The position numbers and the translations under genes are program-made. This document shows, piece after piece, positions 1 through 8,394 of a stretch of 64,000 bases of DNA. Below the pieces are notes generated by a model. The model was not told the DNA's origin, made no database searches, and worked only from the letters and a program-made list of their open reading frames with translations. The stretch's first letter is position 1, and each line of letters starts with the position of its first letter. The DNA is from Candidatus Nitrotoga sp. SPKER (GTDB lineage Bacteria; Pseudomonadota; Gammaproteobacteria; Burkholderiales; Gallionellaceae): NCBI GenBank assembly GCA_003402285.1, contig QFXG01000009.1, forward strand, positions 1 through 64,000, written 5' to 3'.

Positions 1-1
1 C

Positions 2-619
2 CTGCTGTTGATGGATGAACCCCTGTCGGCGCTTGATACCCAAACCAAACGCGATATTCTTCCCTATTTCGAACGCTTGGTCGAAGAAGCGGATGTACCG
101 ATCATCTATGTTACCCATGCGCCCGCCGAAGTAGAACGTCTTGCAGACCGGGTGGTGTTTCTGCGGGAGGGACGTATCGATCGCGTTGAAACACTTAAAC
201 ACACCTTATCCCGGTCGGATTCCCCGCTGTTTCACGATGACGGCGTGGTGTCGGTCATCAAGGGTCAGCTGGGGCAGAAAGAGCATGGATTAACGTCTTT
301 TTATGTGGGTCAGGATTGTTTTTGGTTGAGCACCCCGATTTATTCAGATAGTGTTGGCAAATCGCAACGGTTACGTATTCTGGCAAAGGATATTGGAATC
401 GCGCTCACTAAACCGGAGAACACCAGTCTGTTGAATGTATTGCCTGTGACCGTGCAGCGTATCGATCCTGCTCGTGAGGGGCATGTGCTGCTGGGTTTAC
501 AGTTAAGTGAAGGGCAGAATCTGTTCGCTGAAATCACTGCATGGTCACGTGATCGACTCGACTTACGCAAGGGGTTGGTCGTGTATGCCATGATCAAGAC
601 GGTTGCGTTGGCAGAGTGA
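2..619 (+). CDS. modC: Molybdate ABC transporter ATP-binding protein ModC, 3' part
   Basis: C-terminal part of an ABC ATPase; the gene begins before the window, so Walker A and the signature motif are not visible. The reading frame opens directly into Walker B (LLLMDEPLSALD) and the H-loop (IYVTHAPAEVERLADRV). About 110 residues follow that fit a TOBE/Mop-type molybdate-binding domain. This layout is typical of ModC, which powers ModB to import molybdate bound by ModA. Sulfate and other anion importers of the same family are the alternative. The gene converges on the piuC-like gene, and the nearby ModE-type operator supports a molybdenum context. Confidence 0.85.
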   Translation: MLLMDEPLSALDTQTKRDILPYFERLVEEADVPIIYVTHAPAEVERLADRVVFLREGRIDRVETLKHTLSRSDSPLFHDDGVVSVIKGQLGQKEHGLTSFYVGQDCFWLSTPIYSDSVGKSQRLRILAKDIGIALTKPENTSLLNVLPVTVQRIDPAREGHVLLGLQLSEGQNLFAEITAWSRDRLDLRKGLVVYAMIKTVALAE

Positions 620-712
620 AAACGAGCCAGGTGGGTTGAAACCCAGATGGGTTGGAAGTTAGAAGGGCAGAGTGTCTGGTTGCGCGGAAGTATCTGTAAA
701 CGCTCAGGCCAT

Positions 713-1393
713 CTATACCTCCATCCAGCATCGCAAAAGGTTGTGGTAATGACTGGTCAATGCCAGAATTTCTGGATCATCACCCAAGCGGGCGCGAAGC
801 TTTTGAATAGTCTGATCCAATTCAAACAGCATCGTGCGCTGCCAATCAAGGCGCACCATGCTCTGTGCCCAGAAAAATGAACAAATCCGGACTCCACGGG
901 TGACCGGTTCCACACGGTGAAGACTCGTGCTGGGGTACACCATGAGGTCTCCCGCTGGCAATTTTGCCTCATGAGTACCGTAAGTATCCACCACGACGAG
1001 CTCTCCGCCGTCGTATTCGTCAGGCTCAGTCAGAAAAAGGGTTAGGGAGACGTCACTGCGCAGAGGATGCACGCTATCGCGTTGGTGCATCACTGCTCCA
1101 TCAACATGCAGGCCGTAATGCCCACCACCTTCATAGCGGTTGAACATGGGCTCCAGCATGCGTAGCGGCAGCGCTGCGGATACGAAAAGGGGATGCTTTA
1201 GAAGTGCCTTCGAAATTCGGTTGCCGAGCTTTAGTGCAACTGGATTATCTGCGGCAAGCTGTAGATTGTGCTTAACCTGCGCTCCTTGGACTCCAGTTGT
1301 TGCTCGACCATCTGCCCAATGGGCTGCATCCAGTAAACGCCGGAAGTCGCTGACTTCCGGTTTACTTAAAACATTTGGAACATGTAGCAACAT
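713..1393 (-). CDS. piuC: PKHD-type Fe(II)/2-oxoglutarate dioxygenase, PiuC/YbiX family
   Basis: A 226-aa protein of the Fe2+-dependent 2-oxoglutarate hydroxylase family found beside catecholate siderophore receptors. The facial triad is visible as H96-x-D98 and H159, and R169 is placed to bind 2-oxoglutarate. Length fits the family (about 225 aa). It lies 46 nt downstream of the TonB receptor on the same strand, the usual fiu-ybiX or piuA-piuC arrangement, so both are probably transcribed from the Fur-controlled promoter upstream of the receptor. The exact substrate of this family is not settled; a role in iron-siderophore uptake or processing is inferred from context. Confidence 0.88.
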   Translation of the reverse strand: MLLHVPNVLSKPEVSDFRRLLDAAHWADGRATTGVQGAQVKHNLQLAADNPVALKLGNRISKALLKHPLFVSAALPLRMLEPMFNRYEGGGHYGLHVDGAVMHQRDSVHPLRSDVSLTLFLTEPDEYDGGELVVVDTYGTHEAKLPAGDLMVYPSTSLHRVEPVTRGVRICSFFWAQSMVRLDWQRTMLFELDQTIQKLRARLGDDPEILALTSHYHNLLRCWMEV

Positions 1394-1439
1394 AAAACTT
1401 TAATCGACCTGTCTTGGCAAACAGGCCGATTACCCAAAG

Positions 1440-3713
1440 TTAAAATAAGAAACTAGCTGTCAGTGCAAACGAACGCGGTACGCCTAAAACTATGCGGGAG
1501 CCGCCATTGTTTAGGGTGCTGATGTAATTTTTGTTAAACAGGTTGTAGAGATTCATCCGCAGATTGATGTTCGAACTTACCCTGTATGCGAGCATAAGAT
1601 CTGTGACAGCGTATGATGGAATCGTCGGCATATTCTGCGTGGCTAGATTGGTGTTACTTGTAATGGTCCGTTTTTGTTCTGAGACGTAGCGCATACCGCC
1701 ACCTATCGTAAAGGGTGCCATGGTGTACGAGGTCCACAACGTGGCGGTCAAATCGGGCGTCCAGCGCACCGCCTCAGTGACTACCCCGGGGACTCCGGGA
1801 GCTGCACCTGACAGCTGCCCTGCCTGATTCGCTTTCAACTTTTGGATACCACCCGAGACTTGCCAGAAATTAGTGATCTGGCCCACTGCGAGGAGTTCAG
1901 CCCCTTTGACCTTGGTCTTGCCGGACTGAATGGTGGTCAAGGTAAAAGGATCCTGAGTGACTTGCTTGTCGTTCTCAGTACTGAACAGAGCCGCGGTAAC
2001 ATTAAGCCGATTGTTCAGCAGATCCCATTTCGTACCCACTTCCATGCCGGTGGTTTTTTGAGGATCCAAGGCGGAGTTGGCCTGATTGCCCGCAGCTGCC
2101 GACAGTATGAAGTTGGTACCACCGGGAGGCGTGTAGGAATTGGCATACGATGCGTAGATCGTGCCATTCTTGGCGGGCTTGTACAATGTACCCACGTTCC
2201 AGCTTTTCAGATTTCCGGAATTCCCTAGCGACGATCCGACCAATCCAGTGGCGGGTGCGACGGCGACGGTAGTAGCCACGGTATCGGTGTTGTAATGCTC
2301 CATGCGAGCGCCGCCATTGATCTTCCACGCGTCGGTGAGCGACAAGGTATCGAAAACATATGCAGCGACGGTGCCGGTCTTACCATCCGAGACGGCCCCC
2401 GTATATACAGGCGCGGTCATTGGATCATTAGCGTTAGGCCTATACAGGTTGGCGGCTGGTGCGGTTCCTACCACGCTTCCAAGCGTGACCTGACGCTCAT
2501 GGATCAGTTCCACTCCGCCATTGAGATCATGCTTGATAAATCCGGTCTTGAAAGCGGTTGTCAGGCTGGTCTGGTTGATCAGAATTTCGTTTTCCTGATT
2601 AACCCCTTGGCGCGAGCGGCTCACTGTCCATGTGTCAGGCGATGCACCGACAGCAGTAATGGTGTTTATACCAGTCAGCACTCGATCCATTTTGGTCTTG
2701 CCATACCGCGTTATATTGCGGACCATCGTTTGCGAATTGAGATTATGCTCGAGTTTAATGGTTCCCATGTCCGCATCCACGTGCTCAAAGTCGTTGATGC
2801 TGCCGTAGAAGTTTTCACGCCGAACCCTCGGGCCCGCATCAACAGCTGCATTGGCATTATAAAATCCAGATCTGCCTATGCTCGGTATGCCGCCATCAGG
2901 AACGTTATCTTGACGCTGATGCTGCGAATAAAGATAGATGCGAGTTGGGGTGCCCAGCCCAAAGACGACTGACGGGGCTATGCCAATTCCTCTGTTGTTG
3001 ACTATATCACGACCCGCTACACCGCTATCCTGGGCCATCACATTAAGCCGGAACGCAGCGGTACCGTCTTCGGACAATGAACGGCTCAAGTCACCGGCAA
3101 AACGCTTTCTATCGGCACTTCCAACCATCAAATTGGCTGCGGAGAAATTTTCCCCAGTGGGTAACTTAGAAAAAAGATTGATGTATCCAGACGGGGCAGC
3201 GCGTCCTACGTCAGAGCCTGAAGGGCCTTTCACGATTTCAACCCGATCTACATTGAACACGTCACGGGTAATTGCACCGACATCCCGAAGGCCGTCGAGA
3301 AAAGTCGCATTCTGCGTACCGAAGCCCCGCATCTGAAAAGCGTCGCCCGCTGAAGTGTTACCGTTTTCTCCCAGTTGCATTGTGATGCCCGGTGTGTTGC
3401 GCAATGCCTCCATCAAAGTGGTCGCGCCCTGCTGCTCAATAAGTTCCTTCTTGATGACTTGAACGGTCTTCGGCGTATCAAGAAGAGGTTGAGTGAATTT
3501 CGTGTTGTCACTAGTCGTAGCTTTAAATGAGGCAGGCGCGCCGCTTGAAGTAACCCGCACTTCAGGCAGCAGGGTTTCGCTTGGGGTGCTAGGAGTGGCC
3601 TGACCATAGACAGGCAGGCTCAAACTGGCAGCCAGTGCGGCTACGGTAGTTCCAATGAGTCGGTTTTGTGTTACAGACGAAGGCGCATGTTTACGGCTCT
3701 TGATATAAGACAT
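1440..3713 (-). CDS. TonB-dependent siderophore receptor (Fiu-like)
   Basis: A 757-aa outer-membrane receptor for ferric siderophores. A basic N-terminus and hydrophobic signal segment end near VYGQA (about residue 38). A TonB-box-like stretch (LLPEVRVTSSG) follows, then a plug domain (TPKTVQVIKKEL, QMRGFGTQNATFLDGLRD, VEIVKGPSG) and a long beta-barrel ending in the canonical aromatic residue (TASFLF). Plug motifs and the piuC partner place it near Fiu/PiuA-type catecholate receptors; the actual ligand cannot be read from sequence. It is preceded by a strong Fur box over a good promoter, so it should be iron-repressed. Confidence 0.9.
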   Translation of the reverse strand: MSYIKSRKHAPSSVTQNRLIGTTVAALAASLSLPVYGQATPSTPSETLLPEVRVTSSGAPASFKATTSDNTKFTQPLLDTPKTVQVIKKELIEQQGATTLMEALRNTPGITMQLGENGNTSAGDAFQMRGFGTQNATFLDGLRDVGAITRDVFNVDRVEIVKGPSGSDVGRAAPSGYINLFSKLPTGENFSAANLMVGSADRKRFAGDLSRSLSEDGTAAFRLNVMAQDSGVAGRDIVNNRGIGIAPSVVFGLGTPTRIYLYSQHQRQDNVPDGGIPSIGRSGFYNANAAVDAGPRVRRENFYGSINDFEHVDADMGTIKLEHNLNSQTMVRNITRYGKTKMDRVLTGINTITAVGASPDTWTVSRSRQGVNQENEILINQTSLTTAFKTGFIKHDLNGGVELIHERQVTLGSVVGTAPAANLYRPNANDPMTAPVYTGAVSDGKTGTVAAYVFDTLSLTDAWKINGGARMEHYNTDTVATTVAVAPATGLVGSSLGNSGNLKSWNVGTLYKPAKNGTIYASYANSYTPPGGTNFILSAAAGNQANSALDPQKTTGMEVGTKWDLLNNRLNVTAALFSTENDKQVTQDPFTLTTIQSGKTKVKGAELLAVGQITNFWQVSGGIQKLKANQAGQLSGAAPGVPGVVTEAVRWTPDLTATLWTSYTMAPFTIGGGMRYVSEQKRTITSNTNLATQNMPTIPSYAVTDLMLAYRVSSNINLRMNLYNLFNKNYISTLNNGGSRIVLGVPRSFALTASFLF

Positions 3714-3857
3714 CAGAATTGGCTCCCATAGTGATTATTAAAATTAACAATGCACGCTGGCTGCCTGTCGGTTCAACACGTCAAGAGGACGTATTCCCAA
3801 ATCTGAGTGGCTCGCTTACTTAAAGTAACATTACAAAGCGTATAGATAACGCTATTT

Positions 3858-3890
3858 GATAATGATAATCATCTTTATATCATGTGTCAA
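3858..3890 (-). promoter_or_regulatory. Fur box overlapping a sigma-70 promoter
   Basis: The plus-strand 19-mer at 3858-3876 (GATAATGATAATCATCTTT) matches the classical Fur consensus at 16 of 19 positions, including the first 15 in a row. On the minus strand a perfect -35 TTGACA (3890-3885), a 17-nt spacer and a -10 TATCAT (3867-3862) form a good promoter, and the Fur box covers the -10 and part of the spacer. This is the layout expected for iron-dependent repression of the siderophore receptor starting at 3713, about 145 nt downstream. Confidence 0.85.
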
Positions 3891-4470
3891 TACAACCGCC
3901 GGCGAAAAAGGAACCCTGAATCGTAAGTCTCCGCAATTCAGCAACATAACAACGCGGCACCCATGTCAACTCCAGCAGACACACCAAGGACGACTCCTTG
4001 CATCAAACGATAGATGAGTGTCTTGAGAACCCCAATCCTATCGGATCGCAAACCACACGGAGCCTCCCTTACTTTATTTCTTTGAATAGCGGGATTTGAT
4101 TATTCAACGATTTCGATTAAATGTTATAAATACGGCCCAATAAAGTATTAACTTTCTATGATCCTTGAGTTCGCAGAGCATTGCTGGAATAAAACTCTGA
4201 GCATATTTAAAACTATTTCCCAGATCTGCAGCGCAGATAGCCATTTAATACTTCACAGGTTCGAAATATTTGGAAGTAAGAATCCAGACAAAAGAGCGTT
4301 TCCTGATGATAGACTTACTTCAGATCAGGTAGGACTTTTGAGGACACATAGGGAGTTTGCTTATAGGCAGGATAGTAAAATACCGTAGGTATCTGACGGG
4401 ACTTGTAAGTAGTTAAATGCAACCAAACAAGCAAAAATGATTTAGAAAACTAATCATTCAGAGGAGTTAT
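3891..4470. other. Intergenic stretch without a supported gene
   Basis: About 580 nt between the Fur-controlled promoter and the lipoprotein gene. The only open frame of any length (4158-4388, plus strand) has no ribosome-binding site and no recognisable protein features. A ribosome-binding site for the lipoprotein (GAGGAG, 4461-4466) sits at the right edge. I see no repeat or RNA gene here. Confidence 0.5.
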
Positions 4471-4926
4471 ATGAAAACACCAATCATACTAATTTTGTCA
4501 TCACTCATTTTTTCTGGCTGTGCCGGTACAATAAAACAAATGGAAGAAGATGGTGCACGTCGTACCCAAGAGCAATCCGATGCCGCGGAGCGCTTAAGAC
4601 TATCTCGGCAAAATGGCGACACAGTAACTTGCTTGAATAAAATTAGTTGTGAAAAAGCTCTTATCCTGACAAATGCTTTTATCCAGAAAAATAGTGACAT
4701 GAGAATGCAATTTTCTGACTCCACAACAGTTTCCCCTTTTCCTATAAATACGGCTACTAACAACCAATACGGTTATATATCAATGAGCGCCATAAAAACG
4801 CCTGATGCTGGAGAAACAGTAAAGATTAAATTAGTGGCGACATGCCAAAAAATGAACATTGAATGCGACAAAAAGTTAGCTAGCATTTACGATTCTTTCA
4901 AGCCATTTGTTGAATCGAAGCTCTAG
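4471..4926 (+). CDS. Putative small lipoprotein, unknown function
   Basis: A 151-aa protein with a short N-terminus, a hydrophobic stretch and a lipobox (IFSGC, lipidated Cys17), so it should be a lipoprotein exported through Sec. The start is supported by GAGGAG just upstream. Residues 22-45 are charged and could form a helix; the rest contains four further cysteines that could pair in the periplasm. I do not recognise a family. The stop codon TAG lies at the junction with the neighbouring IS5-type remnant; the frame appears intact and seems not to be truncated by that insertion. Confidence 0.7.
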   Translation: MKTPIILILSSLIFSGCAGTIKQMEEDGARRTQEQSDAAERLRLSRQNGDTVTCLNKISCEKALILTNAFIQKNSDMRMQFSDSTTVSPFPINTATNNQYGYISMSAIKTPDAGETVKIKLVATCQKMNIECDKKLASIYDSFKPFVESKL

Positions 4927-5238
4927 GGAAACACTGATTTATCCTTGCGCAGGGGTTGGAGGCATTCAACAATCTGAAACCATGTGACTGAACTGATTCT
5001 TAGTGCGAGAACACGGTCAAACAAATTTTTCTGAACGGGAATACGCAGCGAAAAAGAAGTAGACCCGTCGGGATCGATTTCTAAAAACCTGTTCACACTC
5101 TTCACGGCAGCAGAATCAAAAAGTCAAAATGAATGAATTGCAGGCTGTTATTAAGTTTGCGTTCGCAGTTTTCCATAGTCCTCTGCAATTCTTCAACCAG
5201 ACGAAGCTGCGCTCAACCACCCAACGCTTTCTTTCCAT
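4927..5238 (-). mobile_element. IS5-family transposase remnant (C-terminal end)
   Basis: On the minus strand, 5238 down to about 5170 reads MERKRWVVERSFVWLKNCRG, the hallmark C-terminal region of IS5-family DDE transposases. A one-base frameshift near 5165 moves the reading to NCERKLNNSLQFIHFDF, ending at a stop at 5102-5104. The remaining sequence to 4927 has no gene and begins GGGAAACACTGATTTATC next to CTAG (4923-4926), a plausible end and target site for this family. The rest of the element is missing. The remnant overlaps the 3' end of the luciferase-like gene, whose last residues and stop come from this sequence. Confidence 0.7.
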
Positions 5239-6274
5239 TCAACGTTGGTATTATCTCGTCAGCAAATAGAAGTAGCGAACGATGCAGCGCCGCTGGTGGC
5301 AGATAGCCAAAAAAAGCGGGTAACAAGTTGAAGTGACGAATACCTATACTTTCGCGTAATTCAATAATTTTTTGACGACACGTGTCTGGAGAACCCGCCA
5401 CAACCATATGCTTGATAAACAAATCTGGTTCGAGATTAGCCATATCAATCACGCCTTTTGCCCGTTGAGACTGCCCTACCATGCGCAGTTTAGCCAGCAG
5501 ATGCGGCAACACCGGCAACAAATCTCGTCGAGCAGCTTCATCTGATTCAGCGACATAGGTGAAGCGTCCAAAAGGTACCGTTGACGGATCGCCACCAGCA
5601 TCAACAAAACAGCGTAAGTTATCGCGCGCATGGGCCGCCGACTGAATACCGTGGATAATCAAGCGATGTCCGTTAATGGCAGTCCAGCGCACCATTTCTT
5701 CGCTGTAGCTACCGATATATAGTGGTAAATGTGGCTGTTGTATAGGTTTCGGCTGCACGTCGAGCGGCGCTCCGGCCACCATTATTGGGTGCTTCGCCCA
5801 ACAATCCAGGACTTGTTGCAAAGTAGAAGGAAAATCCTTGGATGCTTTCAACCTGTCTACCCCAAAGGCATCAAGATACCGATCGTTACCTCCACGAGAA
5901 ACGCCAAAATCAACCCGTCCGCGTGACAAACAATCCAGGCTAGCCAGCTCTTCGGCTAGCCGGATCGGGTGGTGCAACGGTAACAGCAATACCGAAAAAC
6001 CTAGGCGAATAGTACGAGTGCGTGCTGCCATCGCCGCCGCTGCCACCAGTGGCGATAATACGTAACGACCGCCGTGAGGCTTTTGCCGCGACTGAAAATG
6101 CTCTTCATTCAGCCACAGAGAATGAAAGCCTTGACGCTCGGCACGTCGCGCCAAAGCCGGCCACAATGCCGGGGCACTCGACTCAAATCCAGCGCCTGAA
6201 CCGGAAAGTCCAAAAACCATGCCCTGCTCGGTAGCGAGTTTATGGCTTTGCGAATTAGAAATAATTTTTTTCAT
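5213..6274 (-). CDS. LLM-class flavin-dependent oxidoreductase
   Basis: A 353-aa protein of the bacterial luciferase-like monooxygenase superfamily, a TIM-barrel enzyme that uses reduced flavin (FMN or F420 type). Family features are visible: SLWLNEEHFQ near residue 55, IRLGFSVLLLPLHHPIRLAEELASLDCLSRGRVDFGVSRGG across residues 90-130, and LPLYIGSYSEE near 190. Substrate is unknown. It is the last gene of the long metal-uptake cluster, 42 nt after the ABC ATPase, suggesting it acts on the imported ligand or on ligand biosynthesis (inference). The last few residues (KKALGG) lie in IS5-derived sequence, so the native C-terminus may have been slightly altered. Confidence 0.82.
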   Translation of the reverse strand: MKKIISNSQSHKLATEQGMVFGLSGSGAGFESSAPALWPALARRAERQGFHSLWLNEEHFQSRQKPHGGRYVLSPLVAAAAMAARTRTIRLGFSVLLLPLHHPIRLAEELASLDCLSRGRVDFGVSRGGNDRYLDAFGVDRLKASKDFPSTLQQVLDCWAKHPIMVAGAPLDVQPKPIQQPHLPLYIGSYSEEMVRWTAINGHRLIIHGIQSAAHARDNLRCFVDAGGDPSTVPFGRFTYVAESDEAARRDLLPVLPHLLAKLRMVGQSQRAKGVIDMANLEPDLFIKHMVVAGSPDTCRQKIIELRESIGIRHFNLLPAFFGYLPPAALHRSLLLFADEIIPTLNGKKALGG

Positions 6275-6316
6275 AAATAAATTCTTTTAGATAAGCAAGA
6301 AAAAGAGCCGCATATT

Positions 6317-7081
6317 TCAGATGCGTGGCACACAGGCAACCGGCTTGCCACGAAGTGCTACAACGTCAATTGCAGTGCAGTACAAGTCTGACAACATTTC
6401 CGAACGAAGGACTTCGGCTGCTTGACCCGCTATAGCGATGCGTCCATTTGCAATGGTGACAACGCGCGTATTGAGGAGGAGTGCATGTTCAGGCTGATGT
6501 GTGGTGAAGAGGATTGCCATCCCGTCTGCGGCAAGCTCACGAATAGTGCATAGAACGCGTGCTTGATTGCCTAAGTCGAGGCTTGCAGTCGGTTCATCCA
6601 TCAAGAGAATGCGTGGCTCCTGAGCTAATGCGCGCGCGATCAGGGTCAGTTGGCGCTCACCTCCACTAACCTGATTAAAGGATCGTTGCGCGAGGTGACT
6701 AATTCCAATACGGGCCAATGCCGAGTGCGCAATATATCGGTCGTGTTGCCCAGGCAAACCTAGTGGCGCCAGGTGTGGCGTGCGCCCCATTAGAACCATG
6801 TCTAAAAGTGTCAACGAGCTATCGACGCTGGCCTGCGGCACATAAGCCATTATGCGCGCCAATTGACGTGCAGAGCTGAATACATAGCCATCAATGCACA
6901 CCTTACCGCGTTCGGTGCGAAGTGCTCCAATCAGACAGCGCAACAAAGTTGTTTTGCCGGTACCGTTAGGACCAAGCAGACAAAGCATTTCTCCTGGCAT
7001 CAATGTGAGATTGATATCATTCAGCACTGGCGGCAAATCCACGGCACGGCGATAAACCAAGTTTTCTACTGTTAAAACCAT
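6317..7081 (-). CDS. FecE/BtuD/MolC-like ABC transporter ATP-binding protein
   Basis: An ATPase of about 254 aa for a type II (BtuCD-like) importer. Walker A is GPNGTGKT, the signature is VSGGERQL, Walker B is RILLMDEPTASLD, and the H-loop lies in LFTTHQPEHAL. The start at 7081 gives the family-like N-terminus MVLTVENL; an upstream TTG would add eight unlikely residues. It overlaps the stop of the short permease-like gene by 10 nt, indicating translational coupling. It should pair with the full FecCD permease (10701-11768) and the binding protein (9491-10516) to import a metal chelate, cobamide or oxyanion across the inner membrane. Confidence 0.9.
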   Translation of the reverse strand: MVLTVENLVYRRAVDLPPVLNDINLTLMPGEMLCLLGPNGTGKTTLLRCLIGALRTERGKVCIDGYVFSSARQLARIMAYVPQASVDSSLTLLDMVLMGRTPHLAPLGLPGQHDRYIAHSALARIGISHLAQRSFNQVSGGERQLTLIARALAQEPRILLMDEPTASLDLGNQARVLCTIRELAADGMAILFTTHQPEHALLLNTRVVTIANGRIAIAGQAAEVLRSEMLSDLYCTAIDVVALRGKPVACVPRI

Positions 7082-7632
7082 CGCCGTTTTTCCCACATCA
7101 TCCAAACATCAACAAGCACTGATGATCCGATCACTACCGGAAAAATTGCCAGCGGTATTTCAGTAGATAAGGCACTGCGCAAGAGATAATCAATCAGTAG
7201 TAGGTAACCGGTTACCAGCATGACTGATACGGCCAGTAATCTACTGTGCGTTGCCCCATCTAAAAAATCGACAAGATTTGGCACGAGCAGATTGGCTAAG
7301 CTGACCGCACCAACAATACTGATTGCTATCGCTGCAGTCAGACTTACTACCAGCAGCACCAGCATTGGCTTGTGTGGCGGAAGCATTTTCGAGGTATTGT
7401 GTGGCAACTTGGTCAACCCCAAAAGGTTTGTCAGCGATTGTGGTGTGGTCAGGTGAGTCTGAATAATTTGACCCAGCGTCTGACGTGCTTGCGACGACAT
7501 TTGCAGAACAAAACTGGTGATAGCAGCGACCATCAGAAAAACACCGAGCAACTTTACGGTTCGCCGCGGCCAGTCAATGGGCAACATATATAACAAACCA
7601 GTCATGCGGGATAATTCCTCCGCCCTTAACAT
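7072..7632 (-). CDS. Short FecCD-like permease (half-length)
   Basis: A 186-aa membrane protein whose last 95 residues resemble the C-terminus of the full FecCD permease in the same cluster: compare GYLLLIDYLLRSALSTEIPL here with GYLLLVDDLCRSAFSAELPL there, both ending RRxWF. It keeps an N-terminal helix (about residues 28-47) and three or four C-terminal helices, but lacks the central helices of a normal 320-350-aa BtuC/FecCD subunit. It is tightly coupled on both sides: the start overlaps the DUF364 stop (GTGATG) and the end overlaps the ATPase start. It may be a specialised accessory subunit or a deletion derivative of a second permease that kept its frame. Both readings are inference. Confidence 0.7.
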   Translation of the reverse strand: MLRAEELSRMTGLLYMLPIDWPRRTVKLLGVFLMVAAITSFVLQMSSQARQTLGQIIQTHLTTPQSLTNLLGLTKLPHNTSKMLPPHKPMLVLLVVSLTAAIAISIVGAVSLANLLVPNLVDFLDGATHSRLLAVSVMLVTGYLLLIDYLLRSALSTEIPLAIFPVVIGSSVLVDVWMMWEKRRWF

Positions 7633-8387
7633 CACGCTACCTTCGACAAACGCAAGGCGGCGCGCTTAATAGTTTTGGCAAAAAAATGATCGCTGGAACC
7701 GACCTCGTCCAAAAGTTCGAGTATCTCGTCCGGCGCCAGTATGCGAGTACCTCCTACAACAGTAATGCCAGGCCGTGCATAAGGCTCGAAGATCAGCATC
7801 GCCGTCGGGCCAATCACTCCCGCCTCAGCTCGCAGCCACAATCGATTCAAAAGGCCGGTCAGCGTGCTATCGATTGGGATAGTGGCAGTGTTAACGAACA
7901 GATCGACACGAGGTATCACCTCCGGTACGCGTTCGGGTGGGACAGAGAACGGCAATTTATCTAATGCCAACATAGTCATATCGAGTTCAAGAACGTCAAA
8001 AGGGTAACCACTTCTGATCAATTTATGCATGTACGGCGGAAAAGTGCCGACTAGCGCTACTCGCTGGCGGAGTGCAAGCAGCAGCGCGTCGAAGGCATCA
8101 TCCTCGTGTAGATTGACCCGGGGAAACGTATCATCGAACGACCAGGCCGATCCTCCCAAAACGCTCAGCGAGGGGTTGATCAAACTCGGACGAGACACCG
8201 TCTCAGATAAGCTTTTCAGTATCGCGCGCAAATCCCCAACGGGGTTATCAAACTCGGTATTGGTAAAAAATATGCCGAGCGTTGCGCATTCCCACTGCAA
8301 TGAGCCAGCCTCGACCCCAAGATGATCAAGCGCTGTTGCGCGCAGTTCAGCAATCAAGGAGGCGGTCTTGCTTCTCGTTTCCATCAT
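7632..8387 (-). CDS. DUF364 (putative heavy-metal chelation) protein
   Basis: A 251-aa protein with the features of DUF4213/DUF364 proteins (PF04016, annotated as putative heavy-metal chelation): SVLGGSAWSF near residue 98, VALVGTFPPY near 133, DLFVNTATIPIDSTLTGLL near 180 and GPTAMLIFEPYARPGITVVGG near 210. The family has an enolase-N-like plus Rossmann-like fold; its biochemical role is not established. An alternative ATG three bases downstream has better spacing from GAGAGG. The gene lies between the methyltransferase-like gene (7-nt gap) and the short permease (overlap), so it is part of the uptake operon; a role in handling the imported metal or ligand is inference. Confidence 0.8.
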   Translation of the reverse strand: MMETRSKTASLIAELRATALDHLGVEAGSLQWECATLGIFFTNTEFDNPVGDLRAILKSLSETVSRPSLINPSLSVLGGSAWSFDDTFPRVNLHEDDAFDALLLALRQRVALVGTFPPYMHKLIRSGYPFDVLELDMTMLALDKLPFSVPPERVPEVIPRVDLFVNTATIPIDSTLTGLLNRLWLRAEAGVIGPTAMLIFEPYARPGITVVGGTRILAPDEILELLDEVGSSDHFFAKTIKRAALRLSKVA

Positions 8388-8394
8388 TCGCCTC

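Noticed and set aside
1842-3336. Several plus-strand frames opposite the Fiu-like receptor
   Set aside because: They are shadows of a well-supported receptor gene on the other strand.
4158-4388. 76-aa open frame upstream of the lipoprotein
   Set aside because: No ribosome-binding site and no recognisable protein pattern; likely chance.
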